This document shows, one piece after another, positions 1 through 11,279 of a DNA stretch of 64,000 bases. Below the pieces are notes generated by a model. The model did not search any database and was not told the origin of the DNA. It saw nothing but the letters and a program-made list of their open reading frames with translations. Position numbers and translations under genes: made by a program. Within the stretch, counting starts at the first letter, position 1. The number at the start of each line of letters is the position of its first letter. This DNA comes from Leptidea sinapis. Taxonomy: Eukaryota; Arthropoda; Insecta; Lepidoptera; Pieridae. Location of the stretch: NCBI RefSeq assembly GCF_905404315.1, contig NC_066288.1, positions 2,418,001 to 2,482,000 of the forward strand. The letters run 5' to 3'.

Positions 1-40
1 GTGAGGATGATATCCTAACTTGTGGCGTGTCGTGCGAAGG
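1..40 (-). mobile_element. LINE-A 3'-end scrap
   Basis: This stretch matches base for base the inner end of the LINE-A tail at 57276-57315. It is the 3' coding end of LINE-A on the minus strand. Similarity stops at position 40, and the window edge cuts the other side. Confidence 0.8.
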
Positions 41-327
41 TTTAAAATTTAAGTTCCTGATCCCAGTCGACGGAGTTAAATTATTATAAAAGTGTAAGCT
101 GGAAATCCCGTGAAATCTGGTTCTTAGTCTAGGCTAACACATACACGTGGCACCCTCATCTGGCGTCACGGATCTCACCACGCTCGGCCGGCGTCCAGAG
201 AACAGATCACCTTCGGCACCGTCAACCAACGCTTACACCACCAGCCCTGTGGACCTTGTCGCCACTACCCATGCCACTTGTGACGTCACCGCACGGTGCA
301 GCAGGAAAGTACTACAACGACCCTACC
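41..327. other. GC-rich stretch, unidentified
   Basis: Positions 147-310 are clearly richer in GC than the surroundings. They hold the start of a plus-strand open frame (147-404) rich in Ser, Thr and Pro that runs on into the R1 repeat. I recognise no domain in either strand. It may be an old transposon fragment, and I do not claim a gene. Confidence 0.4.
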
Positions 328-945
328 TTTTTTATGTTAATAAGGGACGAGACGAGCAGGACGTGCAGTTGATAGTAACTGATACGCCCTATCCATTACA
401 ATGAAGTGCCGTTAATTAATTTATTACAATTCAGGAAGTCAAAAATTCTGAGCAGGACTACAACTGCGCTCGTCACCTTGAGACTTAAGATGTCTCATTT
501 GCCCAGTAATTTCACTAGCTACGTCGCCCTTCAGACCGAAACACATTAATGCATAGACATAACAACATTACATATTTAACAACCTGTATAGCCGAGCGGT
601 TAGTGATCCTACCTACTAAGCTAGAGGTCCCGGGTTCGAATCCCGGTAGGTGCAAGCATTTATATGATGAATATAGATGTTTGTTTCCGACTCATGGATG
701 TTTAAATGTATTTATGTATGTTTATATGAATATATGTATGTTTAAGTAAGTATATTGTATTAAATATATCATTATCTTGTAACCCATAACACAGGCTATA
801 ATTAAATATATGCTTAACTTGGGGCAAGATAATTTGTGTAAAAAGTGTGTCAATATTATTATTATTATTATTACTGCAGAAATAGGCGCCGTTGTGGTAC
901 CCATTATATAGCCAGCATCCTGTGCAAAGGAGCCTCCCACTAGTA
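328..945 (-). repeat. R1 repeat copy A, split by SINE-1
   Basis: R1 is a ~300 bp repeat seen nine times here. In its sense direction it starts near GGAGGCTCCTTTGCACAGG and ends CCCTTATTTTCATAAAAAA, so it looks like a retroposon with an A-rich 3' end. This copy is antisense. Its two halves (328-571 and 870-945) are separated by SINE-1, and about eight bases next to the insertion are missing. Confidence 0.8.
572..869 (+). mobile_element. tRNA-derived SINE (SINE-1)
   Basis: The head carries a pol III A box (TAGCCGAGCGGTTAG, about 588-602) and a perfect B box (GGTTCGAATCC, about 633-643). A unique body follows, then a (TTA)n tail. The 5-bp repeat ATTAC at 567-571 and 870-874 fits a target-site duplication inside R1. 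A functional tRNA is unlikely because the downstream body also occurs, with or without the head, at 1621, 23787 and 52752. It resembles the tRNA-headed SINEs of butterflies. Confidence 0.85.
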
Positions 946-1620
946 AAATATTACGACCTAATACATCTACCGCTGGAAGAATTAACCCACTACGACACAT
1001 AGATTCATTGCAATAAATATAATTCCTCGTCTCATATAATGTTAAAATATTATAAAAACTTATTTTAACATTTTACTGTTGTACTTTAGTGATGAAGGTC
1101 TTAATCTTTTACTTAAATCAGCTGTAATTTTGATTTTCTAGATTTCAAATGATGAAGGGTAGCAGTAGGCTGTCCTCCCATCTGTCTGCTATCTCATATA
1201 ACAAAAAAGTATTTAGATAGGAAAAGTTCAACATAGAAAGTATATTTTATTAATTACTCCTGGTGCTACAAATTATGGTGTGTGCTTCAGAGCAGACAAC
1301 AGAAGTGGTAGCTTTGTTAAGGCGAGGTTGTAAGGAAGAATAGAAAATACAACTATTTACGTTCTATTTTCACAAACTCATAACATTTACAATATGTGTA
1401 AAGTTTCTTCTCCTTCGCACCATTTGTTTCCGTGATATTAGTGTTTCAATTAACATGAAAAATAATTCTAATGGAATGGATTTTGACATAATTAATTCCT
1501 TTAATACTTATTTCAAAACTATTCTTTCACAAAAATTAACATTTGTGACATTGACCTGACCACGTTGAACATTACCGACCACCTTTGGAGTTATAATAAT
1601 AACACTAATTACAGTTTGAT

Positions 1621-1740
1621 ATAATCTTGCCTCAAACTAGGCATAGCCTGTTGTACTGTGGGTGCAAGACAACGATATAAATAATTCGATATACATACAA
1701 AAATACATATGGACGATAAACACCAAGCTTCAGGACTATG
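1621..1740 (-). mobile_element. SINE-1 body without tRNA head
   Basis: Minus-strand SINE-1 body, recognised by CTTGCCTCAAACTAGGCATA and the GGGTGCAAG block. The tRNA-like head is absent, so this is a 5'-truncated copy. It lies inside the segmental duplication and its counterpart is at 23787-23905. Confidence 0.6.
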
Positions 1741-1837
1741 TTGCTGATACGAGAAATAGTCTACTATTTTAAAAAGATATAAAATTATTTAAATATCTAC
1801 TACTTTTTATTGTTGACTTTTTTTTTTGCAATGGAAA

Positions 1838-2137
1838 TAAGGGAAGAGACGAGCAGGATGTTCAGCTGATGTTAATCAATAAGCCTTGCCCCATTACAAT
1901 GCAGTGCCGCTCAGGATTCCTGAAAAACTCAAAAATTCTGAGCAGGAATACAATTACGCTCGTCACCTTGAGACATAAGATATTAAGTCTCATTTGTCTA
2001 AGTCTCCCAGTAATTTCACTAGCTACGACGCCCTTTAGACCGAAGCACAGTAATGCTTCACGGCAGAAATAGGCACCGTTGCGGTACCCATAATCTAGCC
2101 GCCATCCTGTGCAAAGGAGCCTCTCACTGGTACATGA
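1838..2137 (-). repeat. R1 repeat copy B
   Basis: Near full-length R1, antisense, with the T-run of its reversed A-tail at about 1820-1829. It is inside the segmental duplication and corresponds to copy D at 24001-24303. Confidence 0.85.
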
Positions 2138-2267
2138 TGACTAATTCAATTAGATAAATAATTAAACTGTATCGGGATAAAATTGAAAGTATATAGAAAA
2201 CTAACACTACGCACAGTACCACAATAATGATGATTCAGTCAAATATATCAAAATGAATACCAGGGGT

Positions 2268-2440
2268 TAAGAGATGCCTTTAAGGAGGGAGTATGCTCTT
2301 TGCTTCGGTTCGGGAAAACTGAAGCTGGTCATTGATTGCACAAAGTGGCTGTGCTAGGAATAAAGTTCCTTTCAAAATGTGTGGTTATGGACTAGCAGAC
2401 GTCAACATGGTGCGGGATTAAGAGATATGTGTGGTCCTTT
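2268..2440 (-). mobile_element. Eroded LINE-B-like 3' fragment
   Basis: ACAAAGTGGCTGTGC and the flanking ~90 bases align with the LINE-B 3' coding end at 27735-27810, with many changes. It is a minus-strand fossil with no usable reading frame. Confidence 0.6.
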
Positions 2441-3714
2441 TTTAACCATTTATTTTAGGTAAACTGGTAAATTGATCTTGGGTAAACTGATTTTTTTTTT
2501 TCTAATCTGGCTTTATTTTAAAATTATATTTTGTTTGTTCTCCTTGTTGGTGTGTACTTTTATATTGGTATATTTTTCTTTCTTTATAAGTTGTATTTTC
2601 TATGTATAGGTTATTTGGGAAGGTTTACAGTCTTAAATATGTATCTAAAAATATTCAAATGTTTCTAATCCACTGCGCGAGTTGTCGCGTAATGGGCTAC
2701 GCTGACAACCAGCAGTGTAGCATTTGCTACATAATTGTCGTAGCGATGTCCATTTTCACATCAATCTTGTTTGTACCTATTATATATTTTCATAAATACT
2801 TCTTTACTTTAAGCGATATTGCTGATTTGATTTTAGGTGTTGATGAAACTTTGTAAATTTATACGATTAAATCCGTTGTTTAACTTTATTTTGATATAAT
2901 ATCTATTTATGTGATTGTGTCTTTGTTATAATATTATATGCCAGGCTATTGAAATACTTATTATATTTCAAAACCAAGGTGAGTGCTACATACACATAGA
3001 CAATGTTGTAAATTTATATCAAACATACATCGCAGCAGTTTCTATGAATAGGTCTGTCGGGTTCCAAGTTGCAATCGTGTGTGACATTCGATTACTCTTA
3101 CTAGAGAAAAGTATGTTGGAACTGTGAGAGCAATTTACATTTTGAACTTTTGTAACCGAATGTGAAACTGTTATAGAGAAAATATAAATATAACGCGCTT
3201 ATAGAGTGTTTTTCAATGGAATATAAATATACTTTTTCACATACTGGGTAAGAAGTTCAAAGCATTCTTGTTTGATTTTGTGTTGATACAATTACGGACA
3301 ATATTAAATTATTATAAAGATTGTTATGTTCTACTCGTCGTATCTATAAGATGAAGTATTTATCTTGCTCATTAAATTGAAATCATATATGCACGAAGTT
3401 TAATTTGATCCTTTTTAAAGAAATTTTAGATCTGTTGTAAGTAAGAAGTTTTTCCTAAATTAATTTAAAAATCTTGGTAACCGAAATTAGTTCAAAAAAT
3501 TAAAATAAAAACGAATTCATAACTGGAACTAGAATAATTCCTTTCTGGCGTAGTTAACACTGCCTCACTTTTGAGCGCGTTGATGGTTTCTGGTCTGTTC
3601 TGTATTGTTAGCATCACATCATATTTTATTTAAAATATAAAGGATTTTGAAAATTTATATGGTCACTCTTAGGTGTTACTGGGTTAGCTAATTATGTAAT
3701 AACTTACGACTGGA
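2441..3714. other. AT-rich DNA, nothing recognised
   Basis: About 1.3 kb of low-GC sequence. Two short plus-strand open frames (2602-2856, 2915-3127) have compositions expected by chance in such DNA and show no motif. No RNA gene or transposon end is visible. Confidence 0.6.
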
Positions 3715-4035
3715 GGACCCTTGAGAAAGCTTATGATCGCTCAGAGGGCAATGGAGAGGGCTATGCTCGAAGTTTCCCTGCATTGCCCAAATGATTGCGA
3801 AACTTAAGTCGCAGTGGGCAGGGCACATAGTTCGATGGACAGATAGCCATTGGGGCAGTAAAGTCCTCGAATGGCGACCACGTAGCGCAAGACACAGTGT
3901 TGGTAGGACAAGATGGACCAACGATCTGGTCAAGATCGCCGGAATACGTTGGTTGAGGGCAGCGCATTACCGATCGCAGTAGATATCTTTGGAGGAGGCC
4001 TTTGTGAGGACGTCCTCCGGCTGATGGTGATGGTG
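3715..4035 (+). mobile_element. RTE-clade LINE 3' end (5'-truncated)
   Basis: The translation contains WAGHIVRWTD, KVLEWRPR and the DLVKIAGIRW block, which is the C-terminal tail of RTE-type endonuclease/reverse transcriptases. The 3' end is the (GATGGT)n-like stretch near 4020, typical of RTE tails. Only the last ~100 residues remain and the frame is broken near the start. Related fragments are at 51625-51885 (plus) and 52435-53085 (minus). Confidence 0.8.
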
Positions 4036-4880
4036 ATGTTGAAGGTTTAAGTAGAGACTGAAGATACTGACTGACTTACATGTAATATTTGATAATTTTT
4101 GTTATTTAACATATTATATTTTTGATGGCATTATACTAATCATAAAACTGTCATAAGTTTCAGAATCGTTGATAAATCTACTCATCGCTGCAGACCAAAT
4201 AACTCCAATTATTATCGTCAATCCTTTCATTTGGTTTTGCGAGACGATGCTCCAGATTGTCAGACCAAACGACAAAGCTCCGAGCTAATTGCGATCGATA
4301 GATATTTCCATCGATTCAATTAACATAGCTGGGATTAGATTTATTCTCTTGACAGATTTTTATTTGATGTTCAAAGAGAATTTTATGTACTTATGCCACA
4401 GTTTATCCTTAGAATTGGAAATTTTATAAAGCTTTGATATATTTTAATTTTCAATTTTATATGGTTATTTGTTAATTCTTTGTTATGACCTGATTCTATT
4501 GATTATTTGAGAATTACGAAACAAATTCGGAAATAAAGACACTCTGAGAGAGGAACGGGGGCAATATACGTAAAAAATAATTGATAAAGATATTCATAAT
4601 CCAGTCGTAAGCTGTCTCTTCATTAAGATAATATTAACAGCAGAACCATTCTAATAAAAGTTTGAAAATTTAGTTTGAGATAACATCTAAACAATGTATG
4701 GATCTTTATTATAAGCGAGGATAACATTTCCCCTAAAAAAACAGTCAAACGTGTTTCTCCTCAGTGAAAGATTATTCTAGCTGTTCTAAAGAAGTTTTGT
4801 ATAGCAACAACTTAACTTCACTAAAGCGTATTTAAGGAAGATAATATTATTCAATGGTATTTTTTTATGAAAATAAGTTT
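4036..4880. other. AT-rich DNA, nothing recognised
   Basis: No open frame of note, no repeat boundary and no RNA gene seen. Confidence 0.6.
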
Positions 4881-5144
4881 GGTTATTCATACGCCCTGCC
4901 CATTACAATGCAGTGCCACTCAGGGTTTTTGAAATAACCAAAAATTCTGAGCGACACTACAACTGCGCTCGTCACCTTGATACATAAGATGTCAAGTCTC
5001 ATTTGCCCAGTAATTTGACTAGGTACGGCGCCCTTCGGACCGAAACACAGTAATGCTTAAACATTACTGCTTCACGGTATAAATAGGCGCCGTTGTGGTA
5101 CCCACAATCTAGCCGGCATTCTGTGCAAAGAAGTTTCCCACTGA
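4881..5144 (-). repeat. R1 repeat copy C
   Basis: Antisense R1 lacking the A-tail side. It keeps the block from the GCCCTGCCCATTACAATGCA region through GCCGGCATTCTGTGCAAAG. Confidence 0.8.
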
Positions 5145-5540
5145 TATAATAATCAACTAATGATTTTAATGTTAGAGATAATCTAAGTAACCACGAGACA
5201 CATACGTCACTTAGTTTTAAAAAAAATCAAAAACCACATCGTAAAATGAATAAAACTAACTCTTAATGATTTTCCCTTTCATGTACAAGCCATATTCAGT
5301 TTGTAGAATTCGTCTCACGTCTAAATCTAATTAGAGTTAGAATCAATCTTGTTACACAGTTCACGTTGATCTAATCTTAACTAATTATACTCAAGGCAAT
5401 TATTACAGAAAATCGGTTGAGTCGTAGAGCTTACCAATCACAGAAAACCTTCAAATATCAACACTATTTTCTTTATTTTTTTTAACATTTGTGGTATTTG
5501 AGATAGTAATATAATAATATATATATTTACTTGTTATATT
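5145..5540. other. AT-rich DNA, nothing recognised
   Basis: No coding or repeat signal identified. Confidence 0.55.
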
Positions 5541-6949
5541 ATGCTGAGATGGTTTGGACATGTCGAGAGAATGAATGAAGAACGATTGACGAAGAAAGTG
5601 TATAAGGCCAGTGTGAATGAAAGTGTTGGAAGGGGTAGACCTAGGCGGACGTTTCAAAATCAAATCAGGGACGTCTTGAAAAAAGGCCAGGTCAAGAGTG
5701 TGCCTAGTCGTGCCGTATAACGTGCACATCACTCTCAACATTTTTAATTCGATTTAAGTGGCTAGAGTCAAAGATTTTGCTTGAATTGTGTCTAAAGTGA
5801 AGCCTTAATAGTAACAATGGTGCGTTATAATTAGTTCAATGCAAAAATCGTGGATTAATCTCAGTTGTAAAGTAATTAATGTTCGCAAGTGAGTAAATAA
5901 TAGCGAGGGTACTTCTAAATTGTACGTTTCGTTATTGATACTAAAGACTATTGTGTACAATACTTTCTGACAATAATTTGTCATAAGCCACTTGCAACTG
6001 AATTTTTCATTCCGACATCCAAGTCACGGTTAGCTCAATCGTTTAGTTGTAACACTTTGACACCCGGAGTACGGCAATCGAGCCACCGGAATCTTGAATT
6101 TTTTTTTTTGTTTTTTATTCTATTTTCTTTTTCATTTCATTTATTTGAGCAACTTTACTAGCAGCATGGATAGCTCAAATATAACTATTCGAAAAAACAA
6201 CCCCGTCGGAAATGATTCCCAAGGCACGGATGACACCTACTTCGAAACTGATGATACGAATCAACTTTCTCGCGAAGTTTATCTTTTAAGGCAAGAAGTC
6301 ACTGAGTTAAAGGATCGTCTTGACAAGTTTGTGTCTGTATTAGCAACTCTTGGAAACAAGCTTGATGTGTACACCTCGCGAATAATAGACAATAGTATCG
6401 CAAACATAAATTTTGCATGACAGAATTTTGTCAGTGTTATTGAGCAGCCACAATGTGAGCCTAGCGCTGCCACGGTTGTTCACTCTGCAAATCTTAAAAA
6501 GAACAGGAAACGTCGCGAATCTTATCATGGTAAAGCTTGCAGCAAAGTTCAGCATCTGCCACCAAAACCTTCTCATTGTCCATCAAAATTCAAATTCAAA
6601 TTTAAAAAATTCAAATTCAAATTCAAAAACACTTTATTCATGTAGGTCACAAAAATGACACTTATGAATGTCAAAAAAAATATATAAATATTGTTTCTTA
6701 TTGAATTTACCGCTACTTCGTAAAGGGTTGAGCTAATGAGAAGAAGTAGCAAGAAACTCATTGCCACTCTTTTAAGTCAAAATTTACATTTTAGTTGCTT
6801 TACAAATCATTTCAATTACAATATATGCAAAGTGACGCAACAAAAATACTCAAAAGTCAAAAACTGAAAGGCTTACATGAGTAAGTCAAAAAAAGAAAAA
6901 AAAAGTAAATTAATACTTATAAACACAAGAGTTATTGAGTATAGTAGAT

Positions 6950-7210
6950 GCATCAATCCACACATACCGTAAATAAATAGAGGCATTATGTGAGCATTTC
7001 ATAAAATAAAATATATAACTTTAACTTTAAAGGAAATAATAATAATAAAAAACACATCAAGCAGATCTCCCGGTAACAAGATCATCCAGCCCCCACGAGT
7101 AGCACCCGTTCACGAGCATGACGCATGGACCAGTCACCGCCTCCCTCGACCATATTTTAGGGAAGGGAACGACCCGCCCCACGTAGCCGCCACAAGCAGA
7201 GGCATTTAAG
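6950..7210 (-). repeat. LINE-C 3' UTR with block shared with 42620-42735
   Basis: Positions 7097-7207 (AGTAGCACCCGTTCACGAG to AAGCAGAGGCATT) closely match 42624-42730 in the same orientation. On the minus strand both give a peptide with PSLKY and WLV-like motifs, so the block may descend from a coding segment. The remaining UTR matches 58005-58500 in reverse. Confidence 0.55.
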
Positions 7211-7440
7211 CGAGCATGACAATACCTGCCACGAGAAATCTACCGAATAACAAAACAATTCAAGTTCATCTACATATTATGCAATATTTACTAAATGCCT
7301 CTACTTACAATTTTGTTTCAAAATACGTAACTCATGATAATGATTATTAAAATTGATTAAACAACAGAAACAATATTAATATTTAAATTATATAACTATA
7401 ATGACATTTATCTGAGACAGACATGTAAAAGCCCAGCAGC

Positions 7441-8968
7441 TCAGTCCCAAGGGTTCTTTAGATCCAGATATTCAGATATTTTATAGTACCCTTTTGTATA
7501 CAACTTTTTCTTTAGCACTGATTTATATTCATTTAAAGGTAAGTTCTGAATGTCAATAGCGACCTTATTATAAAAACGTATACACAGACCTCTGAATGAA
7601 GTTGTGACTTTTTGGAGTCGACTTACATGAACAGCAAGCCTATCCCTATTTCTAGTATTGACATTATGAGTGTCACTATTTTTTTTAAACGAATTTATAT
7701 TTTTTTTACATAAACAAGGTTTTCATATATGTATTGCGATGTCAAAGTCAAAACTTTTATTTCCTTAAATTTTTCCCTTAGTGACACTCTTGGTCCTAAT
7801 TTATATATGGCACGAATAGCTCGCTTCTGCAGTGTGAAAATGGTGTTAACATCGGCAGCATGTTGCCAAAGTAAAATACCGTATGTCATCAGACTATGAA
7901 AATAGCTGAAGTAGACCAACCTCGCGGTATTTTCATCCGTAAGTTGCCGAACTTTTTTAACTGCGTATGCTCCAGAACTAAGCTTTTTCGCCAAATTCAT
8001 AATATGAGGACCCCACTGAAGTTTGGTATCTAAGGTAATCCTTAAAAATACGGTTGTATCTACAGGTTTCAACTCATCGTCTTTTACTACAATATTTGTA
8101 TCAACCTGTCTAACATTAGGCAGGGAAAATTTAATACATTTGGTTTTTTTTTTCATTAAGAAGGAGATTATTCGTAGTGAACCATTCCACTACTTTGGAG
8201 ATAGCATTGTTCACGTCATCAAAAGCAGTATGCTGTCTATGTAGTTTAAAAAGTAAAGAAGTATCATCTGCAAACAATACTATCTCATGTTTATTTTGTA
8301 CAAAGTATGGTAAATCATTTATATATACAAGGAATAGGAATGGCCCAAGAATCGTACCCTGTGGAACGCCCATGGTAATGGGAGATCCAGCTGACCTCTC
8401 ACTATTCACTTCAACCATCTGGAACCTGTTGCCCAAATAAGACTTCAGAAGGCCAAGTGCTTCTCCCTTGATACCATAATGATGTAGTTTCCTGATTAAG
8501 ATTTCATGATGAACACAGTCAAATGCCTTGGATAAATCACAGAAAATGCCAACGGCATCCTGACAATTATCCCAGGCTTCAAAAATTTGCTGAATAAGCT
8601 CAACATCAGCATCTGTTGTTGAGCGACCCCTTGAAAAACCAAATTGTTTAGTGCTCATTAAATTGTTACCATAAAAATGATTAAGCAATTGTTGTAAAAT
8701 AAGCTTTTGCTTAGCGTCGGTAGAATAGATATTGGTCTAAAATTTGTGGGGTCAGAAGAACTACCGGCTTTGAATAATGGAATGACTTTACTCTGTTTCA
8801 TCAAATCAGGAAACACACCATTGTCAACACATAAGTTAAATATGACAACCAAGTATGGAGCAATACAATCAGCTATGGAGTGAATTATTTTAACGGATAA
8901 GCCATCAAGATCAGCAACCTTTTTCAATTCTACTGATTTAAAGGCTTTCATTACAACATTGTAAGTAA
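7441..8968 (-). pseudogene. LINE-C ORF2, reverse transcriptase and C-terminus
   Basis: Read from 8968 downward it shows DLDGLSVKIIHSI, TNFRPISILPTLSK, GFSRGRSTTDADVELI, CDLSKAFDCVHHEIL, MGVPQGTILGPFLFLVYIND and the catalytic FADDTSLLF. The post-RT part (LMTYGILLWQHAADVNTIF, then NVNTRNRDRLAVHVSRL) ends at a stop at 7441-7443. Frameshifts sit near 8690, in an A-run near 8150 and in an A-run near 7715. It continues from 12036-12360 once the Harbinger element and one TAA are set aside. Confidence 0.85.
8966..8968. repeat. Harbinger target duplication TAA (left)
   Basis: TAA lies directly outside the left inverted repeat and is repeated at 12036-12038. TWA trinucleotide duplication is the hallmark of PIF/Harbinger insertion. 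Confidence 0.9.
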
Positions 8969-9120
8969 TGGTGCTCCCACATTGCCGTTAGAAAATGTTT
9001 AATAACGTTAGTAAACATTTGTTAGCAAACATTTAATCACAAATAAATTTTCATGTTAGAAAATGTTTAGTAATGTTAGTAAAATGTGTTATCTTTTGTT
9101 TGTAAACATTTTATAAGGGT
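8969..9120 (+). repeat. Harbinger left TIR and subterminal motif cluster
   Basis: TIR at 8969-9000. Downstream, variants of AAAATGTTTA and TAAACATTTG occur about six times in both orientations before 9115. The right end has a similar cluster. Such subterminal repeats are plausible binding sites for the transposase or the MADF protein; that role is inference. Confidence 0.75.
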
Positions 9121-9263
9121 GATGGCGGGATAGGCGGTGCGGTGCGGTGGGGGTTAGAGTACGCAGGTCGCTGCGCGTGGTGTCTCGCTTGTCAGTTCCT
9201 TTGTGTCAGCGTGCATCGCTGTGCGTGTGTATTAGTGGTTGCGCGTGCGCCAAGCAATAAAAT
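9121..9263 (+). promoter_or_regulatory. GC-rich leader/promoter region of the MADF gene
   Basis: A short GC-rich block (GGCGGTGCGGTGCGGTGGGG and GTGCGTGTG runs) separates the AT-rich terminal repeats from the ATG at 9264. TCAGT occurs at about 9191-9195 and resembles an insect initiator. No TATA box is evident. Position and composition suggest promoter plus 5' UTR. Confidence 0.4.
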
Positions 9264-11279
9264 ATGTCCGGTAATTGGAATAACGATGATGTTTACAAAC
9301 TGATTGAAATGTTTCAAGCAAGAGAAGTACTATGGAACACGATGTCAGAGAGCTACAAAGACCGAAATAAAAAACACGATGCTTGGATGGAAATTGCCAG
9401 TGAATTTAATATGGATAAAAAAGTAATTGAAAAAAAGATTCGATCACTCGTAGGTCAATTTAACCGAGAATGTAAATCTAATAAATCTGGTGCAGGAGCT
9501 AATGAGTCAAGTAAATGGTTTGCATTTAAAAAACTCATGTTCCTTAAAGGCAAAAATATTCCAAGTTTAACTGTCGATGGAGGGTTGCAGGTGAGTTTTA
9601 TTTTAACGTCTTTTAATAATATTTAGATGCCCAGTCCAAAAACCCTTCATTTGAAAAATATTCTGCGAATTCTTTTCTTATTTCTTTCCCATCATCTGTC
9701 AGGGATTCACATGCTTCAAGTGGTGTTAATTGCTGCTGTTCTAATCTCCATTGTCCATCGATACGTGTACCAGTTACTATGTCATCTCCATCATAGTATT
9801 GAGATGGAGCGTAAATCATGCTCGATTCAGTTTTTCTTATAAAATTATGCAGTAGCACGCATGTCATAATTAAAGTAGTAGTTTTTTCTGGATCTAATAA
9901 TATTGTAGTTCGTAAAACTCTAAATCTGGCTGACAAAATCCCAAATGCGTTCTCTACTGTTCTCCTCGCACGACTCAGTCTATAACTGAAGATTCTTTCC
10001 TTAGAATTGCTATCCTGTGGTCCTGGAAAAGGTTTTAATAAGTGTTTTTGTAAAGGGAACGCATCATCTGTTACGAACACATAAGGAAGAGGTTTGTTTC
10101 TGCCTGGTAGTGAGCTGTCACTGGGTATTTTTAAACTATTGTCGTTAATTTTATTTCGAAATTTTGTGTTTGCGAAAACTCCGCCATCACTTATGCGTCC
10201 TTGGCAGCCAATATTCACGTACAGAAAGTTGTATTCTGCGTCCACTATCGCTAAAAGTACAACGCTGTAAAATCCTTTATAGTTGTAATATTCACTGCCG
10301 CTATCAATTGGCTTTTGTATGGCTACGTGCTTTCCATCGATACTTCCTAAGCAATTTGGGAAATTCCATTTTTCTTCAAATGAATTTGCCACGTGTAGCC
10401 ACTCTTGAGGTGTTGTTGGTATCTGGAACAAAAATAGAAGATTAAGAAATAGGCGCGAAAAATAAATTTATAACTCGTTATTCTAACAAATTTTATTGGA
10501 TATTTTTATTAAGTATGAAATATTAATAGAATACACTATAAAAAAATATGATTTCAGTTAAGGGTTGTTAAGTAATAGAAAAAGAAAATCGCGGTTATAG
10601 ATTTTTTTACAATTTTAGCTAATTTGACGCGCCTATAACTTGAAATTATCGTTTAGTTCTATTCTTTCAGGGTAACGAAGAAAACAGAATTGCTTCAGAA
10701 AACACTCTCAGTTTGAACGAAACAGGAAATACTGTCACTGATGAAACTACGGGCACGCCTTTCGCCACCCCAAAACCATTTCGGAAAAGAAGACGGCCTG
10801 AAGTAGAACAAGATCCAACACAACAAGAAGCTGTAAATATTTTACAAAGAATGTACGAATCTAGAAAAAGCAGGGATGAAAATGACGCATTTGGAGAGTA
10901 TGTCTCGATGAAACTGAAACAAATAAAAAACAGTCATGCTAAGAATACTGCTCAACATCACATTAACAATATTTTGTACAATGCGACAATGGGACAATAT
11001 GATTTTCCAACAACCTTTACAGACCCAACCGCTAGTAGTTCCTGGGGATACAACTCTGAACCAAATCTATCCACTTTTTCGGAAAATAATGCTGACTGTA
11101 GCTCGAGAGGATACTACACCGCACCGAGTCCCTCGGCTTCATTTGAAACCAGTTCTTCGGATAACTCCAGGACACATACTCGTACCAGCGCAAGAACACA
11201 GAGTCCGTCTAATTTATCGGAATCAAGCCAAGATTCGACCCAATCATTAAACGATTTGTTGGAATCAATCAAAAATTAA
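9264..11279 (+). CDS. Harbinger accessory protein, MADF domain with BESS-like region (2 exons)
   Basis: Exon 1 is 9264-9590 (109 codons) and exon 2 is 10671-11279, total 311 residues. The donor is CAG|GTGAGT at 9590/9591 and the acceptor is TTCTTTCAG|GG at 10670/10671, both phase 0. Exon 1 is a MADF (Myb/SANT-like) DNA-binding domain: YKLIEMFQAREVLW, HDAWMEIASEF, VIEKKIRSLVGQF and SSKWFAFKKLMFL. Exon 2 opens acidic, then has a basic cluster (FRKRRRPE, probable nuclear signal), a BESS-like helix (DAFGEYVSMKLKQIKN) and a Ser/Thr-rich C-terminus. By analogy with known Harbinger partners it probably guides the transposase to the nucleus or the ends. Its intron contains the transposase's second exon. 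No stop or frameshift interrupts it. Confidence 0.88.
9597..9602 (-). terminator. Poly(A) signal AATAAA of the transposase gene
   Basis: AATAAA on the minus strand lies ~10 nt beyond the transposase stop (9613-9615) and begins just 7 bases inside the MADF intron. The transposase transcript probably ends at or near the MADF 5' splice site. Confidence 0.6.

Larger units (their letters stand above)
1023..2257 (+). repeat. Segmental duplication, copy 1 (partner 23241-24427)
   Basis: Collinear similarity with 23241-24427 begins at TTCCTCGTCTCATATAATG and ends at CAAATATATCAAAATGAA. It covers unique AT-rich sequence, a headless SINE-1 and an R1 copy in the same order. The copies differ by scattered substitutions and small indels. 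I see no terminal repeats that would make it a transposon. Confidence 0.9.

Noticed and set aside
585..655. Functional tRNA gene
   Set aside because: A and B boxes are good, but the sequence continues into a SINE body repeated elsewhere in the window and lies inside an R1 copy with a 5-bp target duplication.
6094..6165. Longer N-terminal start for LINE-D ORF1
   Set aside because: The upstream part translates a T-rich leader into Phe/Leu runs. ATG 6166 begins the plausible protein.
9591..9626. MADF protein ending at the stop after exon 1 (120 residues)
   Set aside because: CAG|GTGAGT at 9590 and the matching acceptor at 10670 extend the frame in phase to a BESS-like domain, so the unspliced reading is less likely.
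10164..10445. Plus-strand frame opposite transposase exon 2
   Set aside because: Antisense shadow of the DDE coding sequence with no motif.
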